A stretch of 64,000 nucleotides of DNA from Pelecanus crispus (lineage: Eukaryota > Chordata > Aves > Pelecaniformes > Pelecanidae), in the NCBI RefSeq assembly GCF_030463565.1, contig NC_134653.1:27465150-27529149 (forward strand). The letters run 5' to 3'. Below the pieces are notes generated by a model. It did not search any database, was not told the origin of the DNA, and worked only from the letters and a program-made list of their open reading frames with translations. How positions within the stretch are numbered: position 1 is the stretch's first letter; each line of letters opens with the position of its first letter. The position numbers were made by a program, and so were the translations under genes. This document shows, in pieces, positions 11,701-24,300 of the stretch.

Positions 11701-13539
11701 GAATCTGTGCTACCTTGATTTATTTTCATCCTCCTTCCTTAATTCCTCCCTTAATTTCGTCCTTAAAGGACATGGGCTGATGTCCCCTTCTGAAGAATAA
11801 GAGAACTTACCTGTAAGTTTATAACAGCTGCAGGTGTGATCCTGCTGTGGATTTCAGTGCTTCTGACAAACATGTTTACTCACTATAGGTAAAAGTGCAA
11901 AATGTCTTTATGGAGAAGTGCTTTCAGGGAAAGACGTGAGACTGTGAATCTGGAGAAGAGGTTACAGTCTCTGCCTCTGTTCTGGAAGTTTATAGGTAAG
12001 TTGCTTGACAAGATAGTCATGCTACTTTCCTTGCAAGGATATGGGGAAGACAAATCACTGATCAAATGGTCTTGGTTACTGTGGTAAGGACACCTTGCAA
12101 ATTACTCTGGTCAGGTGCAACCAAAGATGATGATTAGAGGATTAAATTTATTTATAATCCTCCTTTCAGGAGGCTTTGTTCTGTTTTCAGGGTAGAAGCC
12201 TCTCCACCCCACTTGGCAGAAGAGAACAGACCTCCGCAACGTAAATGTGCGTTGGCTTTGTATTCCAATTTTGAATGCGTGGAGTACAACTTATGTCTAT
12301 AAATAACAAAGAAGATATTTGTCGTCTAAAAGTAGGAACTGTCAAGGTTGTTGCATTTGGGCTTTTTGGGGAGAGGGGATGAGTTTTTTGGGAGGTTGAC
12401 AGCATTTAGCCCGCATTAGATACACAAGTCAGGCCACAACTGTTATGAGTCCACAGCCCCAAAGAGGTTTTGGAGTACTGCAGCTGACGACCCTCAGCAG
12501 ATGTGTTGAGAATGTGGTAATGTATAGGCCCATGTGGTGGCATTTTAGGTTGCTTATTGATATCTTTACAGCATTCTAAAATCTCAAGTAAACTGCAAGG
12601 TGAATAGGGTGGTTTTTCCCCTGACACAATATCCAGCTAAAAAACAGAACTGAAGTGTGGAGATTTTCACTCTTCTGTAACAAGAAAGCTGTTGCTGTAT
12701 GTTGCTTCACAATTGAATGAGCTTTCTGCATAAGTCTCATGTCCCTGGAACAGCTCCACAGCAAGCGTTTCTTTGCAAAGCTCAGTCATTAGCCAATATT
12801 GTTCCTCTTTGAAGAACACTATATAAAAGTGCACATCAAAGACATCTTCAGAACTAGACAGGAGTGCGTCATTTTGCCTGCAGTCTTATTTACCTCTCAC
12901 TTTTGAGGGCAGTTTGGTTACAGCAGTAGGGAGTGCTGTAGTTTGGGGAAAAGGAGGAGTTAATGCACATAAAGGAAATGTTGCTTCTTCCTTTTCTGGA
13001 AGCTTATAGGTAAGCTTTTTTTTTTTTTTTTTTTTTACTATTTGTTAGGATGTGCTTTTTGTCTTTTCACTACAGCTTTTTTTTTTTTCCAGTTAATGAG
13101 CCAAATTTGACATGGAGAAAATGGATGAAGCTCTAGGGAGCTCATTACAGGTTTTTCATGTCAGAATTTGACTCCAAATACATGAAGTCTAATCCTAAAC
13201 CTTGGCGGAGATTTATACCATGGGGCATGCTGAAGCTCCTGGCTAGAGACTGTTGGGAGGGTCCAAGTAGCAGCTCTCACTTTAACTCTCCAGCCCTGTT
13301 TGAGCCCTGCTTTTAGCGTGTGTTTCAACTTTTTCTTTTTGGAACATGATCCTATCCTTAAGCTGAAATTAATGCTATGGGACACACCAATCCCCCTGTC
13401 TAAGGGTTACACTGGGGATAATTCTAGCAGCAGCCCTAGCTTTATTTTGACGCTCTGATCCCCAATCCTACCTTAAATCTTGGCTGTCTCTGAACCCCAA
13501 CCCCAGTGATGGCTCCAGTTGTTTTACCTAGCGGGGGTC
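8766..13539. other. Intergenic DNA, nothing recognised
   Basis: The sequence is unique-looking with only short open frames (150 codons at most, near 10884-11333) that carry no domain. A 21-base T run at 13016-13036 and an 11-base T run near 13078 are the only obvious low-complexity features. No RNA gene, promoter or conserved exon was recognised. Confidence 0.6.
13016..13036. repeat. Poly-T tract (21 T)
   Basis: A homopolymer run of 21 T follows ggtaagc. It could be an old retroposed poly(A) tail read from the other strand, but no flanking duplication or source sequence is visible. Confidence 0.9.
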
Positions 13540-14300
13540 TCCCCAGACAGGCATGGGGCACCCACCCAGCCACTCTCTCGCTCCCCCCTCCTCAACAGGA
13601 CAAGGAGAGAAAATAAGATGGAAATTCTTGTGCAAGATAAAGACAGGGCCATAACTTACCAGTTACCGTCATGGACAAAACAGACTTGATTTGGGGAGAA
13701 TTAATTTCTTGACAGTTAAAATAGGTTGGGATAGTGAGAAACAAAGACAAAACACCTTCCCACCCCCACCCTCTTCCCAGGCTCAGTTTCAGTCCTTCAT
13801 CCCCAACTCCTCTACCTCCCCTCCCAGCGGTTCAGGGGGATGGGGAATGGGGCGGGGGGTTGTGGTCAGTCCGTAACAGGTTGCCTCTGCCGCTCCTTCC
13901 TCCTCACACTGGAGCTCCCTGCTCCACCATGGTCACCCCACAGGCTGCAGGGGACTCTGCTCTGGTGCCTGGAGCACCTGCACCTCTTCCTCTGGCCTTC
14001 ATGTTGCAGGGCTGTTTCTCACACTTTTTTCCTCACCCTTCACTGCCGTGTGGCATTTTGCCCTTTCTTAAATATGCTTTCCCAGAGGTACCACCAGCTT
14101 TGGAGCTGGGCTCAGCTGTGCCCGGCAGTGGGGCCATTGCGGAACCAGCTGTGCCCAGCACGGGCAGCCTCGACACCTCCTCACAGAAGCCCCTGCAGCC
14201 CCACTGCCAGCCCCTGGGCACGGGCTCCCAGTGCAGTGCAAGCTGGACATACCTCAAAAAGATGTTCTGGTGGATGCATCCTGCTGTCCCTGCTTGTAGG
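13540..14300. repeat. Degenerate interspersed repeat resembling a common avian LTR/ERV-associated family
   Basis: The stretch has a recognisable order of phrases that I associate with an abundant bird repeat: agataaagacaggg, an ACTTACCAGTTACCGTCATGG-like segment, caaaacagacttgatttgggg, a C-rich block with cttcccaggctcag, and cctctgccgctccttcctcctcacac. It is GC/C-rich, differs in texture from its flanks, and its open frames (up to 190 codons) are low-complexity Pro/Ser/Leu with no retroviral motif. I infer an old, mutated, non-coding LTR/ERV-derived remnant. The class and exact ends are uncertain because the match is from memory. Confidence 0.4.
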
Positions 14301-17300
14301 AGGTGAGCGATGGCCTAGCTCCAGAGCACTGTCACAGCATGGCAAAATGTCTTCTCTCCTGTGCGACAGCTGAGGTTAGTGGTTAGGGATTGCATTTTTC
14401 TGGCTTGGCTTAATTTCTGCTTAGTGAGGGACAGCAGGAATGGCAGGTAGGAGCCAGGCATTGCCTGCCTTCCTCCAGCTTTAAAGAGAGTCCTTCTGCA
14501 CGTTACCACACGGGAGTCTCTATTACAGTCTTCTGAAAACAGCCAAAGTCTGGAAGGTCAGTGAGCGCCGGCAATTTAGAGGCAACTCAGCTAATAGTAT
14601 CGCTAAGGGGCAGAAACAGCACAGGCATTAGCAATGCAAAAACTGAGGCGATGCTGCTGCCTTTTCTGCTCCTGACCTTTCAGTTCAGAAGGTGACAAAA
14701 CAGCCAATTGCTCCTGTTGTCCTCATGCTGTTAGCAGTGGGGAGGCAGGAGGTTTGGGGGCTGCCAGTGGCAGGCTTGCACAGGGCAGTCCTCTCTAAAA
14801 TGCTCATATTCATACTGGAGCTGAGGGATGGGCCAGTCCAGGGCTGAGACTTAGGCGAGGGGACCTTACAGCTGGAGACTGTTGCCTCTGAGTATCTGGT
14901 TGCATGTCAAAGCCATTCCTTTGGTGTCCTCCATTTCACTGTCTTTCAGTTGCAGTTTCTGAAAAACTAAAACCCAGAAAAACCTGTTGGTAAAATGATC
15001 AGTTTGGTTCTGACTTACTCAGTTATTCAGTTGCAGCTGAGTTTAGACAACGGTGCACACGTCAAACTGTTGGCTCTGCAAACCTAAAGATTTCAGGGGA
15101 TCAAGAACAAAGCTTCGCTCAGAAGTCTGACGTGGAGACCCAAAGGCAGCTGCTGCTGCTAGTCTGGGAAAGTGCCTTTTTCCAGTTTTCTGTGCCATGT
15201 TTGTGCTTGATGAGACCCCATGTGTTTCAGGGGAGTTACACAGGTTCAGTAAGGCCCATGTAGTTGTTCGATAGCTTTCCAAATGCTTCCCATCATTGTA
15301 TCCAACCAGGGGCAGATTGCCTCAAAAACGGACTGGGAGGAATAATCCTCCCAGAAGTGGAGGAACTGGCTGGTCAGTAAGCAGCAAAGTATCTATCCTC
15401 CACCCTTGTGTCACACCCTGCATGCAAGCTGAATAAACCTGACGCTGTACAAAGAAATGCCAGTGTTTTTGTGGTTCACTTGCTTTTGAGGCCAGTTTGG
15501 ATGCAGCAGGGGGAGTGCCAGGCTTTGGGAAAAGGAGTAAATGCACATGGAAGAGAAGCCGACTTTCCTCTTCACTCTCCTGGGGAAGTTACTGTGCGGT
15601 TATTGTGTTTTGTGGCTATTCTGGTTTTGAATCAGCATTGCTGAACTGGAATACTACTAAGTTGGAGAGGACCAGAAGAGGTTCATAATCGAGTACTTAG
15701 TGTCTCAAAGTAGATCAAGATGCGGTCATGGCTTCCTGGAGCGCTGGCCTCAGCTAAGAGTGTTCCGGTCTATTTTGTTTTGTGAACTACCTCTTGGCAG
15801 CCTTAAACTAGCTATTGCATCTATTTCAAGAGCACTTGTTTAATGCCAGTAAACCGCAAAATGGATTCTCTTGTCCATTGATAATCGTCCCCAACTGCTC
15901 GGAGCTGGGGTGGCAGGGCTTTCTGCCAGCTGCCCCTGAAGGCTGTTACACCCGCTGCTCTGTCGAGATAGTGTCGTGATAAGAGTTCATACTGAGACAC
16001 ACCATTGCCTCTTCTGAGCTGGGAAACAAATGTGATCTGGTGGTGGACAGAGTGATCTCTAAAGGCAAATGTTTAATCCTCTCTTGTTTGCTGTCTTAAG
16101 ATGAAACAATTTTTATTTTGGCATCTTTGTCAGCAGCTGTCCACGAAGGAGCCTGTCAGCCTGCCCCAAACAGTACAAACTCCTTTCTCTTCCAAGTGCT
16201 TGTGATGAGGAATGAGTTACAAGTTGAAAAAAGAGCCTTGGGTGTGCAGAAGAGAAGGGCCTTGACAGGTTTTGAAGTGTGTGAAATAAAAATAGATCAG
16301 ACGAGCCTGTGCTCCCAGCTGCTTTTTGCATCCTTACCTCAACAAAATGATTACCAGTTATTTAGACAGAGTCATAGGAAGGAGGGAGGCTTGTGGTGGC
16401 CTCTCTGCTAAGCATATTGCTACCTGGAGCATGCTAAGGTGGTTACCCTGGGTTTTGTGGTCAGAGGCTGAGGTAAAATAAAGGATGGAGGAGTGAGGAG
16501 GGTGTTGTTCAGTTAGGCAGGGAGGGAGCAAGCGCATTTCTGTTCGAGTAACTGAAAAGGTCTGGCCTGTTCCTTCTTCCCTCTGCTCTCTGGCACCAAA
16601 GGTTTCATTACCTGCGGTGCTGCTCAGCATGTGTGCACTTCCCTGTGGCTGGGCTTTGCGGGCTGGCTCTGCTAGAGCTCTCTGCTGCCTGCCTGACCCC
16701 ATGCAGAGCCCCTGCTGCCAGTGCTCACCAGCATTTTCAAGGGAGATGCTGCAGGCGGCCCTGGGAGCATGGAAGAGGGCGCGTTGTGCCAGGCAGGAAA
16801 CCGCCTGCTCTGAGGGGTGCTGGGTAGGAAGCTGCTGTCGGCACAGGATGGTGGAGACGGGAGTTCACTGCCTCATGCCTTGCCACCATGTGATTGTAGA
16901 TCTGAAAAGAGACCAAGCAACCCGAGGAGGGGGAGGGTTTTCTGGGGGCTATTTTATAAAGCCTGGGAAGAATCAGATGGTGGGGAGGTGTGGCATGGCT
17001 TTGCACTCCATGACCTCTCCTTCCAGAAGACTACTTTTGAAAGGTGTGCTTAAATGTCTCACTTTGAGATCTACTGTGAGACTGATCACCTGGTGGGAGG
17101 TCAGGGGTGGGGAAGGGGCTGCGATACTACCCTGTGCAGCCGCAGCTTTCCCTCTGCTTCATGACATAGGTCCTGTCACAGGCTGACCGTCTGCATCCTG
17201 CACAGAGAGGGAGGGAGGGAGGCTGGGAAACTGCAAATGGTAGAGGTAGTCTGGTGTATGAGTCTTGATACTGAGTCATGTGTGCTGCTTTAAGTAGCTG

Positions 17301-19764
17301 AGGTTACAGCCCTGCACCAGCAAGTATGGTATTGAGGACAGCATTCAGTATGACAGGGATCCATCTCTCCTGCTGTGTTATTTAGCAGGAGACAGAGGCT
17401 CACTGCAGGGCAGGCAGCCCCTGATTTAGGAGCATAACAAAACTGGTCCTTCTGGGTGTCAGTGAGGAGACCTGAATTAGCAGCTCATTCCTTTAATCGC
17501 CTTTGAGAGCGCTGAGCTTTCTCATTCAGCGCAAGGAAAGGCTCATTTGGGTAGTGTCATCCTGTCTGGTTTGTGAACTTGGCTTTTACGAAAATAGCTT
17601 CCTGTAGGGCTGTAGGGGAGCACTGTGGCACTTCACAGCTCTGGAGCTGGAGGCACACCACTGTGCTCCCGCAGAGCCCTTCACCTGTCAGCGCAGTCAG
17701 GAGCTGGCAGGGAACAGCTGGGTGTGCTGTGATAGTTTCTCCACAGCTAAATTGCAGCTCATCGGAGTTCATCCAAGAAGCAGTGGCAGTTTCCTAGGCC
17801 AGGACCTCATAATTTGCATTTGCATGAATTTATTCACAGCCAGTTCTCCTTGGGGAGGTTTCTATGGCAAAGCAACCAAGTGCGTATAGAGGAATAAACA
17901 CGGATCCCACAGCTGCTCAGCTGAACCAGTCTGTTTCAAGCCATGCTTTATCTCCAGCTCCTGGAGCTGCCAACTGGCAGCCAGGCATCGCCAGCGATTA
18001 ACACAGAATTCCCTTGCAAGGGGCTGAATGTCTCATCTCCATCCTCCTGATTAGCACAGCTCAGACCAAACCCACAACTTTCAGCAGGGCTGGAAACAGG
18101 CTGCACAGATCCTCCCTGGGACTGGGCCAGGGACTCTGCAGGGAAGAGCTGTACTAGTGGTGGGCTGCATGCTGGGGGTCTTGCCTCATTTTGGGGGGTG
18201 CCACTGTTATGGAAAAGCTGTGAAGATGCCTTGATGCAGAGCCTTACAGGGACAGTGCTCAGAGCCAACAACCGAATGCACAGCACCCCTGCTCCCTCTT
18301 TCTAGATATGCCACTGACTCACCAGCCAGCTCCAAGCCTTCATTTAAATGCTTCGTGCCCAAGTTTTCTTTTTGGCACAGAGTGCTGCTCTGCTTAGACT
18401 GTTAAGAGTTTAAGCAGATCTTGCTGACATTTGAAATGCTTTTCAGTTTTGCTGAAAGGTATTTTGGAAGGAAAAGAAGAAAAAGAGAAAATTAATACCA
18501 TCTCTTTCACATCAGGGGAGGAAACAGATACCACACTGAGAAGGGAAAAATGAGTTGTGAGAAGAGGCAGGCAGTGACCTCTGGAAGCAGCCTGGCCCTT
18601 CCCCCCAGGAACAGGAATGGCCACTTGAGCAGCTCTGTTTTGCCTTTTGCAAAACAATCTCATGCTCCCCAAATACAGTTTTTGCCATGGAAATAACTCT
18701 GCTTCTCCAGATTCACTAGAAGGGCTAAAAAGTGGGTTTGGGTGACAACTGTGCAGGGGACCGTATGCTCCCTTCCCACCTTGGGTTGTGCTGGGACCTG
18801 GCTACATTTGCACTCCCTGTTCCCCAGCTTCCTGGTCAAATATCATATTCCGGCTATCTCGGGGCCTTTTCTTTTCCACCTCCACTGGGATGGGGCAGCC
18901 AGCATCTGGCCCTAGCTATATTTGCTTTACCTTGTTGCATCTTCTGCTCTTTTTGGTCAGCAGGACAGAGGCTTTACAACACTTCTGTTTGCAAGTTAAC
19001 AACATGAAGGTTTCAAGATCCAGCTCCAGTGACCAGAGTGCCAACAGAACTGGGTCCAGCATTTGCGGTATCAGGTTGTCATACTCAGCAGTGTCTCTAA
19101 ACCCAGCTTTCTTCCTCAGGGGACTGGATTTATTTGGCGCTTTTGGCAGTCGATCAGAGACAACAATATCTTCCAGTGCCCTCACACTCTTGGCACAAAG
19201 GGGATAAATCACTTAAATAAATATCACCCATTTGCTTCTTGCAATGTCTTGTAAAATCAGCAAGGAGCATGAAAGGTGTATCTACTTCATGTGCGCTTGT
19301 GTGGCTTAGTATATGAGAGTTGCTTATGTATGTTGAGACTCCCAGAAAGAATCAGCACCGGAAGGCAAAGTTACCATTGTTAATTTAGGAGGACCAGGAT
19401 TTATATGGGTTTTTTACTATGTCCAATTTCTTTAACTTCTAATTCTTTCAAAAAACATATGTGCTCTCTGAATTCCTGTGGGAACAGATAATGGAGAGGA
19501 CTTAACTTACCAGCTAAAGTCTGATCAGTTTATTTGTATCAGCACCTTGCCACAGGAAGGGCAGCAGCCTACCACAAATGAATATCCATGTTTCACTTTC
19601 CTTAGAGGAATGAACAACTCTCACCAATGTGAATGGTACCTGCTGATCCTCTCCCACACTGCTCAGGCACTGCATGAGGGCTCCTGGTCCGTATTCTTGC
19701 AGTGTCTAGGCTGCTGGCTCGATTTGTGAACAACCCAGATACTCAGACTCCGTAGTGCTTCACG
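14301..19764. other. Intergenic DNA, nothing recognised
   Basis: No coding exon, RNA gene or clear repeat was recognised. Open frames such as 16617-17186 (+) lack any domain or splice context. The next feature on the right is the predicted 3' end of LRRC75B. Confidence 0.55.
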
Positions 19765-20872
19765 CTCATGTCCAAGAGAACTGTTTATTATGTTTACATA
19801 GAGCATGAGCAATGTGGAAAACAATAGAAATATTGCATCAGTGGTTTGGTTTTTGGACAGCATTGGAGATGGTGATGCAGCTGCTCACATCATGTCTGTA
19901 TTACGAGGTATGCAATATGCCATGAGGAGCCAAAGCTTTGCGCTTTAGTTTGGGAAGTGCCCACCTCTGGCATGTTCACTGCTTGCTCCTCTAGTGCCAC
20001 AGTTACATGCTTAGCTGTCTGCTTTTCCTCAATTTCACTTGGAACTTGTAATTTTAGTACAAAAGCACAGTTTTTGAAACCAATCCTGCTAATCCACAAG
20101 ACTGTTCCCCCTCCCTCTCCTCCGCCCATCCCATCCCAACTCATCCCATCCCCCATGCTCCCACCAACACATACCTCCTTCCCCTCCCTCTCACCCCGGT
20201 CACACAGCAAATATCCTGATGCTGCAGTTCCAAGCCATGTGTCCGCCCCAGCCTATGCAATCCAATGGTCTCTGACCAAGTCCCTTTGTTCAGACGTTAA
20301 TACAAAACACACAATAGGAAAAAAACAAAACAAAAGGAGCCAGACACAAGAGGGAGACACACTGCCGGGCTCCAGCTCTGGTCTCTGAGCCCTTCAACTA
20401 AGCTCCACAACAGCTAGGCTCTTGGGGTACCTCCTTTCACACTCAAGGCTGCAGGTCCCAAGGTTTCCAAGGTGCATAGGAAAAGGAAGAAAGGAAGTAA
20501 ACTACAAGCCTGTTTCTGTTTTAGCTTCCCCCCCATCCCTTTCCCTCAACCCAATGGCTGCTGGAGGATATTCTTGACTCCGACAGGTCTTTTCCCGTCT
20601 TCCAGTGAGACCCTGCCTGGGGACCAGGTTCACTGTAAGTCACCGGTTCCTCTCTGGAACATGGGCGATGGGTTTGGCAGTGAGGGGAGGGAGCGGAGCA
20701 TGTTGTGTGGGGACGACAGGCTTTTGTCTCACAGCAAGTGGGGGGGAGATGTCAGGGAAGGCGAGAGGAAAGAGCCAAAGGAAGCCGGTAAAGCTGGCCC
20801 TCTGCTTGATGTTTGTACTCAAGACTTATCCTTGGGGCGGCTTCAGTGTGCCAGTGCTGGCCTGTTGTCCAG
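19765..20872 (-). other. LRRC75B: LRRC75B predicted 3' UTR
   Basis: This is the stretch from the TGA stop at 20875-20873 to shortly after the first AATAAA on the - strand (19789-19784). No earlier canonical hexamer is seen on that strand, giving a UTR of about 1.1 kb. It includes a G-rich block in the mRNA sense at 20156-20107. The extent is predicted, not proven. Confidence 0.45.
19784..19789 (-). terminator. Candidate poly(A) signal of LRRC75B (AATAAA)
   Basis: The + strand TTTATT at 19784-19789 is AATAAA on the gene strand, the first such hexamer downstream of the LRRC75B stop. A GT-containing element (tgagcgtg) follows. A further AATAAA on this strand at 19534-19529 is an alternative. 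Confidence 0.4.
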
Positions 20873-21395
20873 TCACCTCTCGCAGCCCTGCTGAGAGAAA
20901 GCACGTGGCGGGGTGCTTCCTGCTGCTTCGTCCTCTGGCTGGCTGCCCTCGTGCCCGCTGGAGATCTCCGAGTCGCAGTCGAGTGCCTCATAGATGGTAG
21001 GCAGCGTGGTCTGCTGGCTGAGGCGCTTGCGCAGGCCCACGAGCAATGGCTGTGGCATGGAGGAGACGTCCACATTGTTGCCGAGGTCAACCCAGGCCAG
21101 GCAAGGGAACTTGTTCATGTCCTTCATGGCGTCAGTCAGCTCCTTCATGGTCGCCCGCGTCAGTCGGTTGCCATTGAGGGAAAGATGAGTGAGCTTGGGT
21201 AGGGCCCAGAGGAAGGGCAGCAGCAGGCGCACCATGTCATCATTCAGCTCGGTGAAGCTCAGGTCCACAGAGGTGAGGTGGTCCCCATTGTTCTGCAGGT
21301 AGTAGGCCATGCGGTGGACATCCCGCATGGTCAGGGGGATCCCTGACAAATCCATGGAGTCCTGGCTCACCTTCTTCTGCAGGCTGGTCTTCAGG
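20873..21395 (-). CDS. LRRC75B: LRRC75B coding exon 4 (LRR domain and C-terminus)
   Basis: The acceptor is AG at 21397-21396 after a pyrimidine-rich stretch (ctacccctttccatcaatag); the first base completes a Cys codon (phase 2). The exon encodes residues 167-340 and ends at TGA 20875-20873. Visible leucine-rich repeats are HLTSVDLSFTEL (about 206-217), LTHLSLNGNRLT (235-246) and LAWVDLGNNVDV (266-277), followed by LPTIYEALD and an acidic, probably disordered tail (about 306-340). VDLSGIPLT-type and LPTIYE motifs fit the LRRC75 family, and the details fit LRRC75B over LRRC75A. The family has LRRs but no catalytic domain; LRRC75B has been linked to myogenic differentiation in mouse cells, as I recall. 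Molecular function is otherwise unclear. Confidence 0.96.
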
Positions 21396-24300
21396 CTATT
21401 GATGGAAAGGGGTAGAGAGAGAGATCATTAAGGGGACCGCATTCATCCATCTCTCACCCAAGTGACTTGTCACTTGGGACAGGGGAGAAGTCATTAAGAA
21501 CATGGGCTAGAATGTTAAGCAAAGGGTTAATGGAGCTCATTTTTGGAAACAAGCACAAGTTTTGCACCATGCCTCTGGGCAGACTGTGTCCTGGGGCTTT
21601 CCCATATATTCTCAGCACTTACACATAAACTTTGCCAGAACTGGCTAAACATAGGGTGCTAAAGTGTCTTCCACTAGCACATTTCAAAGGGTTTGTCTGT
21701 ATGTGCATGTACAGACGCTCATGCATGGAAAGCAAAAATAACCAAGGCAAGCAAACTTTCTGAGTGCACTGGTTTGCACTGTGTGGGGGCTGTTTGTGTG
21801 CCACCTCTCCAGGTGAATGCCAAGGTCTGTTGCAAACAGACTGTGCTGCAGGGCTACTGCAGAGGACAGCAAGGTCAAAAGGCTGAAAAATGGGTATTTT
21901 ATCAGGAAAACAGTCTATAGGCAAACTGCACTCCAGGAGTGGATTTACTGCATGTCCCTTTAAAAGCCTTCCCAAGCAGCACTTAGTCAGTAAGCAGCAC
22001 CAGTGGCTGCCTATTTGGGTCTCTGTGGTCAGCAGATCATCTGGGATCTGCTGCAGCTGTGAGGAGGCGGGGAGGGCATAAGGGTGCTAAAAGAAATCTA
22101 GAGAGATAGCTTCAGAGATTTCTTTTGGTGTCTGCCTGGCAAGTGGAGTGAGGAGGAGGTAGGCAAGCTGTACAGCAGGCAAAGCTGTGCTATGGGGCTG
22201 TTGGGTATGCAAAGGGAGTGGGATGTGGAGTTTTGTGATGGACTGTGGGTTTGTGAGAGTGCTGTGAGGAGTGGGATCTGTGGGGCTATAGGAGCTGGTG
22301 GGGACTGAGTGGAAATGTGTGTTGGTGTAACATATGAAAACCTAATCCCTTAGTGTAAATGATATTAATCTTGCTGTCCTTTCAGACACATCTAGCTTTA
22401 AGGATATGGGAGCCCTAGTAGGACCCCTACTAGTGTCACTAATCATGTGCTCAGTGGGTCTGTAAGTGCCTTGTTGAGCTTGGGAGGAGCAGGGTGGGTT
22501 AAAAATTAACCACCAATTTGAAGGTCCCCACTCTTCCTATCTGGCTCTCTGTAGCGTCCTGCATACCTGTGGCACAGCCAGTCCCTGAGAGCAATGGGTA
22601 CATGGGGACATGCAATTTCCTTGGAGGAGGCTGCAGCACCGCAGGAGCTCCCATGGCAGGTGAGAATGTCCCTATGACCCTTAGTGTTGCCAGGCCCTTC
22701 TGCAGTTGTGGAGAGGATGTGATGCTGCCTCTATAGCTTTGCTTTACATATGCAGTTCATGGCATCCTGGAAATCTCAGTCCTTAATAATCCCCTATGAG
22801 CATGTGATAATACAAGTGAATAAATGTGCATCAGTGCAGGCAACAGCCCTTCATGGACATGTTCGAATCTGGCAAACCTGTAGCTGTGCTTCCTTGTAGG
22901 AGCATGATGTGGAAAGACCTCATGGCCTGCCCTGTCAATTCTGAAGCCCACAAATTCCTGCTCTGGGTTTAGCAGGACTATCGTTCAGGCTGCTTCTACG
23001 TGTCCTTGTGCTTCCTGTGGGAATTCACTGTGCACAGCTGAGGTGGTTATCTGCAAGCGTGCATTTGAACTAATGAGCTCTCATGGTAGAGAGGTATTAA
23101 CAGCATGGAATAACTTATATTCAGACCTAAAGGTTTAAAAGAGCCTTATGTATTACTTACTAAACGTTTACACTTTACATGACCCAAACTACTCCTCAGT
23201 GGATCACAGGAAGGGCAAGGGGAGTAGTGCCTGTCTGTACTGTCAAACAGCAGAGACTGATGTACTGGTGAATTCTAATTGGTCTTAAAGCACACAAGTG
23301 AGTTCTCCAAAGGGCCTTCACTTAAGATTCTCTCCAATATCGGGGCCCCAGAGACAGGATTGTGAAGAATTAATCAACCGCATTGCTTGTAGCAGCGGTG
23401 CAGTTCTCTTAGCTGCTGCAATAGCAGTTCAGAGTTGTGAACTGTGCTTGCTGCAGTCTAGATGGCACTGGGCTAGCCTTCCGTTTTCCTGGTAATCCAA
23501 GGGATGCTTGCTATCAGCCCCGGCTGCCTAGGAGCTGCATTTCTTCAACTCTCCTGGAAAAACAACATCTGGGGTTTTTTTGGTTTTGTATAGTTTGTCA
23601 CCAGCCACTGGCAGTGGTGTAGCACAATCTACCACGAAAGAGGGTTCAACTTGTATAAAATCTTTCAGGGACTGGCCTCAGAGGTGAAAGAGTCTCAGGT
23701 CTCCCCTGGCACAACGTTGTCCCTTTAGCTGTGCTAGATGTTTTATCTAAGTGTTTGATATGGGGTACTTGTTCTAGCAAAACCCAAGCATCAAATGCAT
23801 AGTGGAGGTGTATATTCATATTGGTCAGATTAAGCAGGGAGAAATGAATCTTGAATGTAAACCTGGCTGATTAGGGGCAATAGTCCCCTGCATCCAGTAG
23901 AGGCTGGTACAGGAGATGAGCCAGAAGCCTTCTCTGGCCTGTACTGTTTTAGAGTAAGACTTTGTGGGGAAATACAGGATGAACAAGTGTAGAAGCAAGC
24001 CTGTAATTACTTCAGTGCCTGTTTTGTGCAAACGCAGCCTGTGGCTCCTGGAAATTCTCTTCCCCAGTGCTGTCAACCCATGGCAGATTGGGGGGCGGGG
24101 GGAGGCAGAAAGGAGACATAAACTTAGGGACATCCCCCCCCATCCCCAGACCTTATCTGAGTCTGTGCAAAGCCTCCTCTGACCTTCCTATTGTAGAGTT
24201 ACAAGGAACAAGCCTTAGAGCTCCCAGTTTGGGATGGGAACCAGGCTGGTGTGGGGACCACTGGAGGGCACGTCTGAGCCAGCACCGCTCCCTCTGCGGG

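Noticed and set aside
13734-14373. Pro/Ser/Leu-rich open frames of 177-190 codons
   Set aside because: They fall inside the degenerate repeat, are low-complexity, overlap each other in different frames and have no domain.
15333-15354. Perfect 9-bp hairpin with a 4-base loop
   Set aside because: A stem of this size is expected about once by chance in 64 kb, and nothing nearby supports a function.
20873-21370. A separate short gene starting at 21370
   Set aside because: The apparent start is a GTG inside LRRC75B exon 4; the frame continues upstream to a proper acceptor at 21396.
22840-22890. tRNA B-box-like string (tgttcgaatct)
   Set aside because: No A box at the right distance and no cloverleaf or acceptor stem could be formed.
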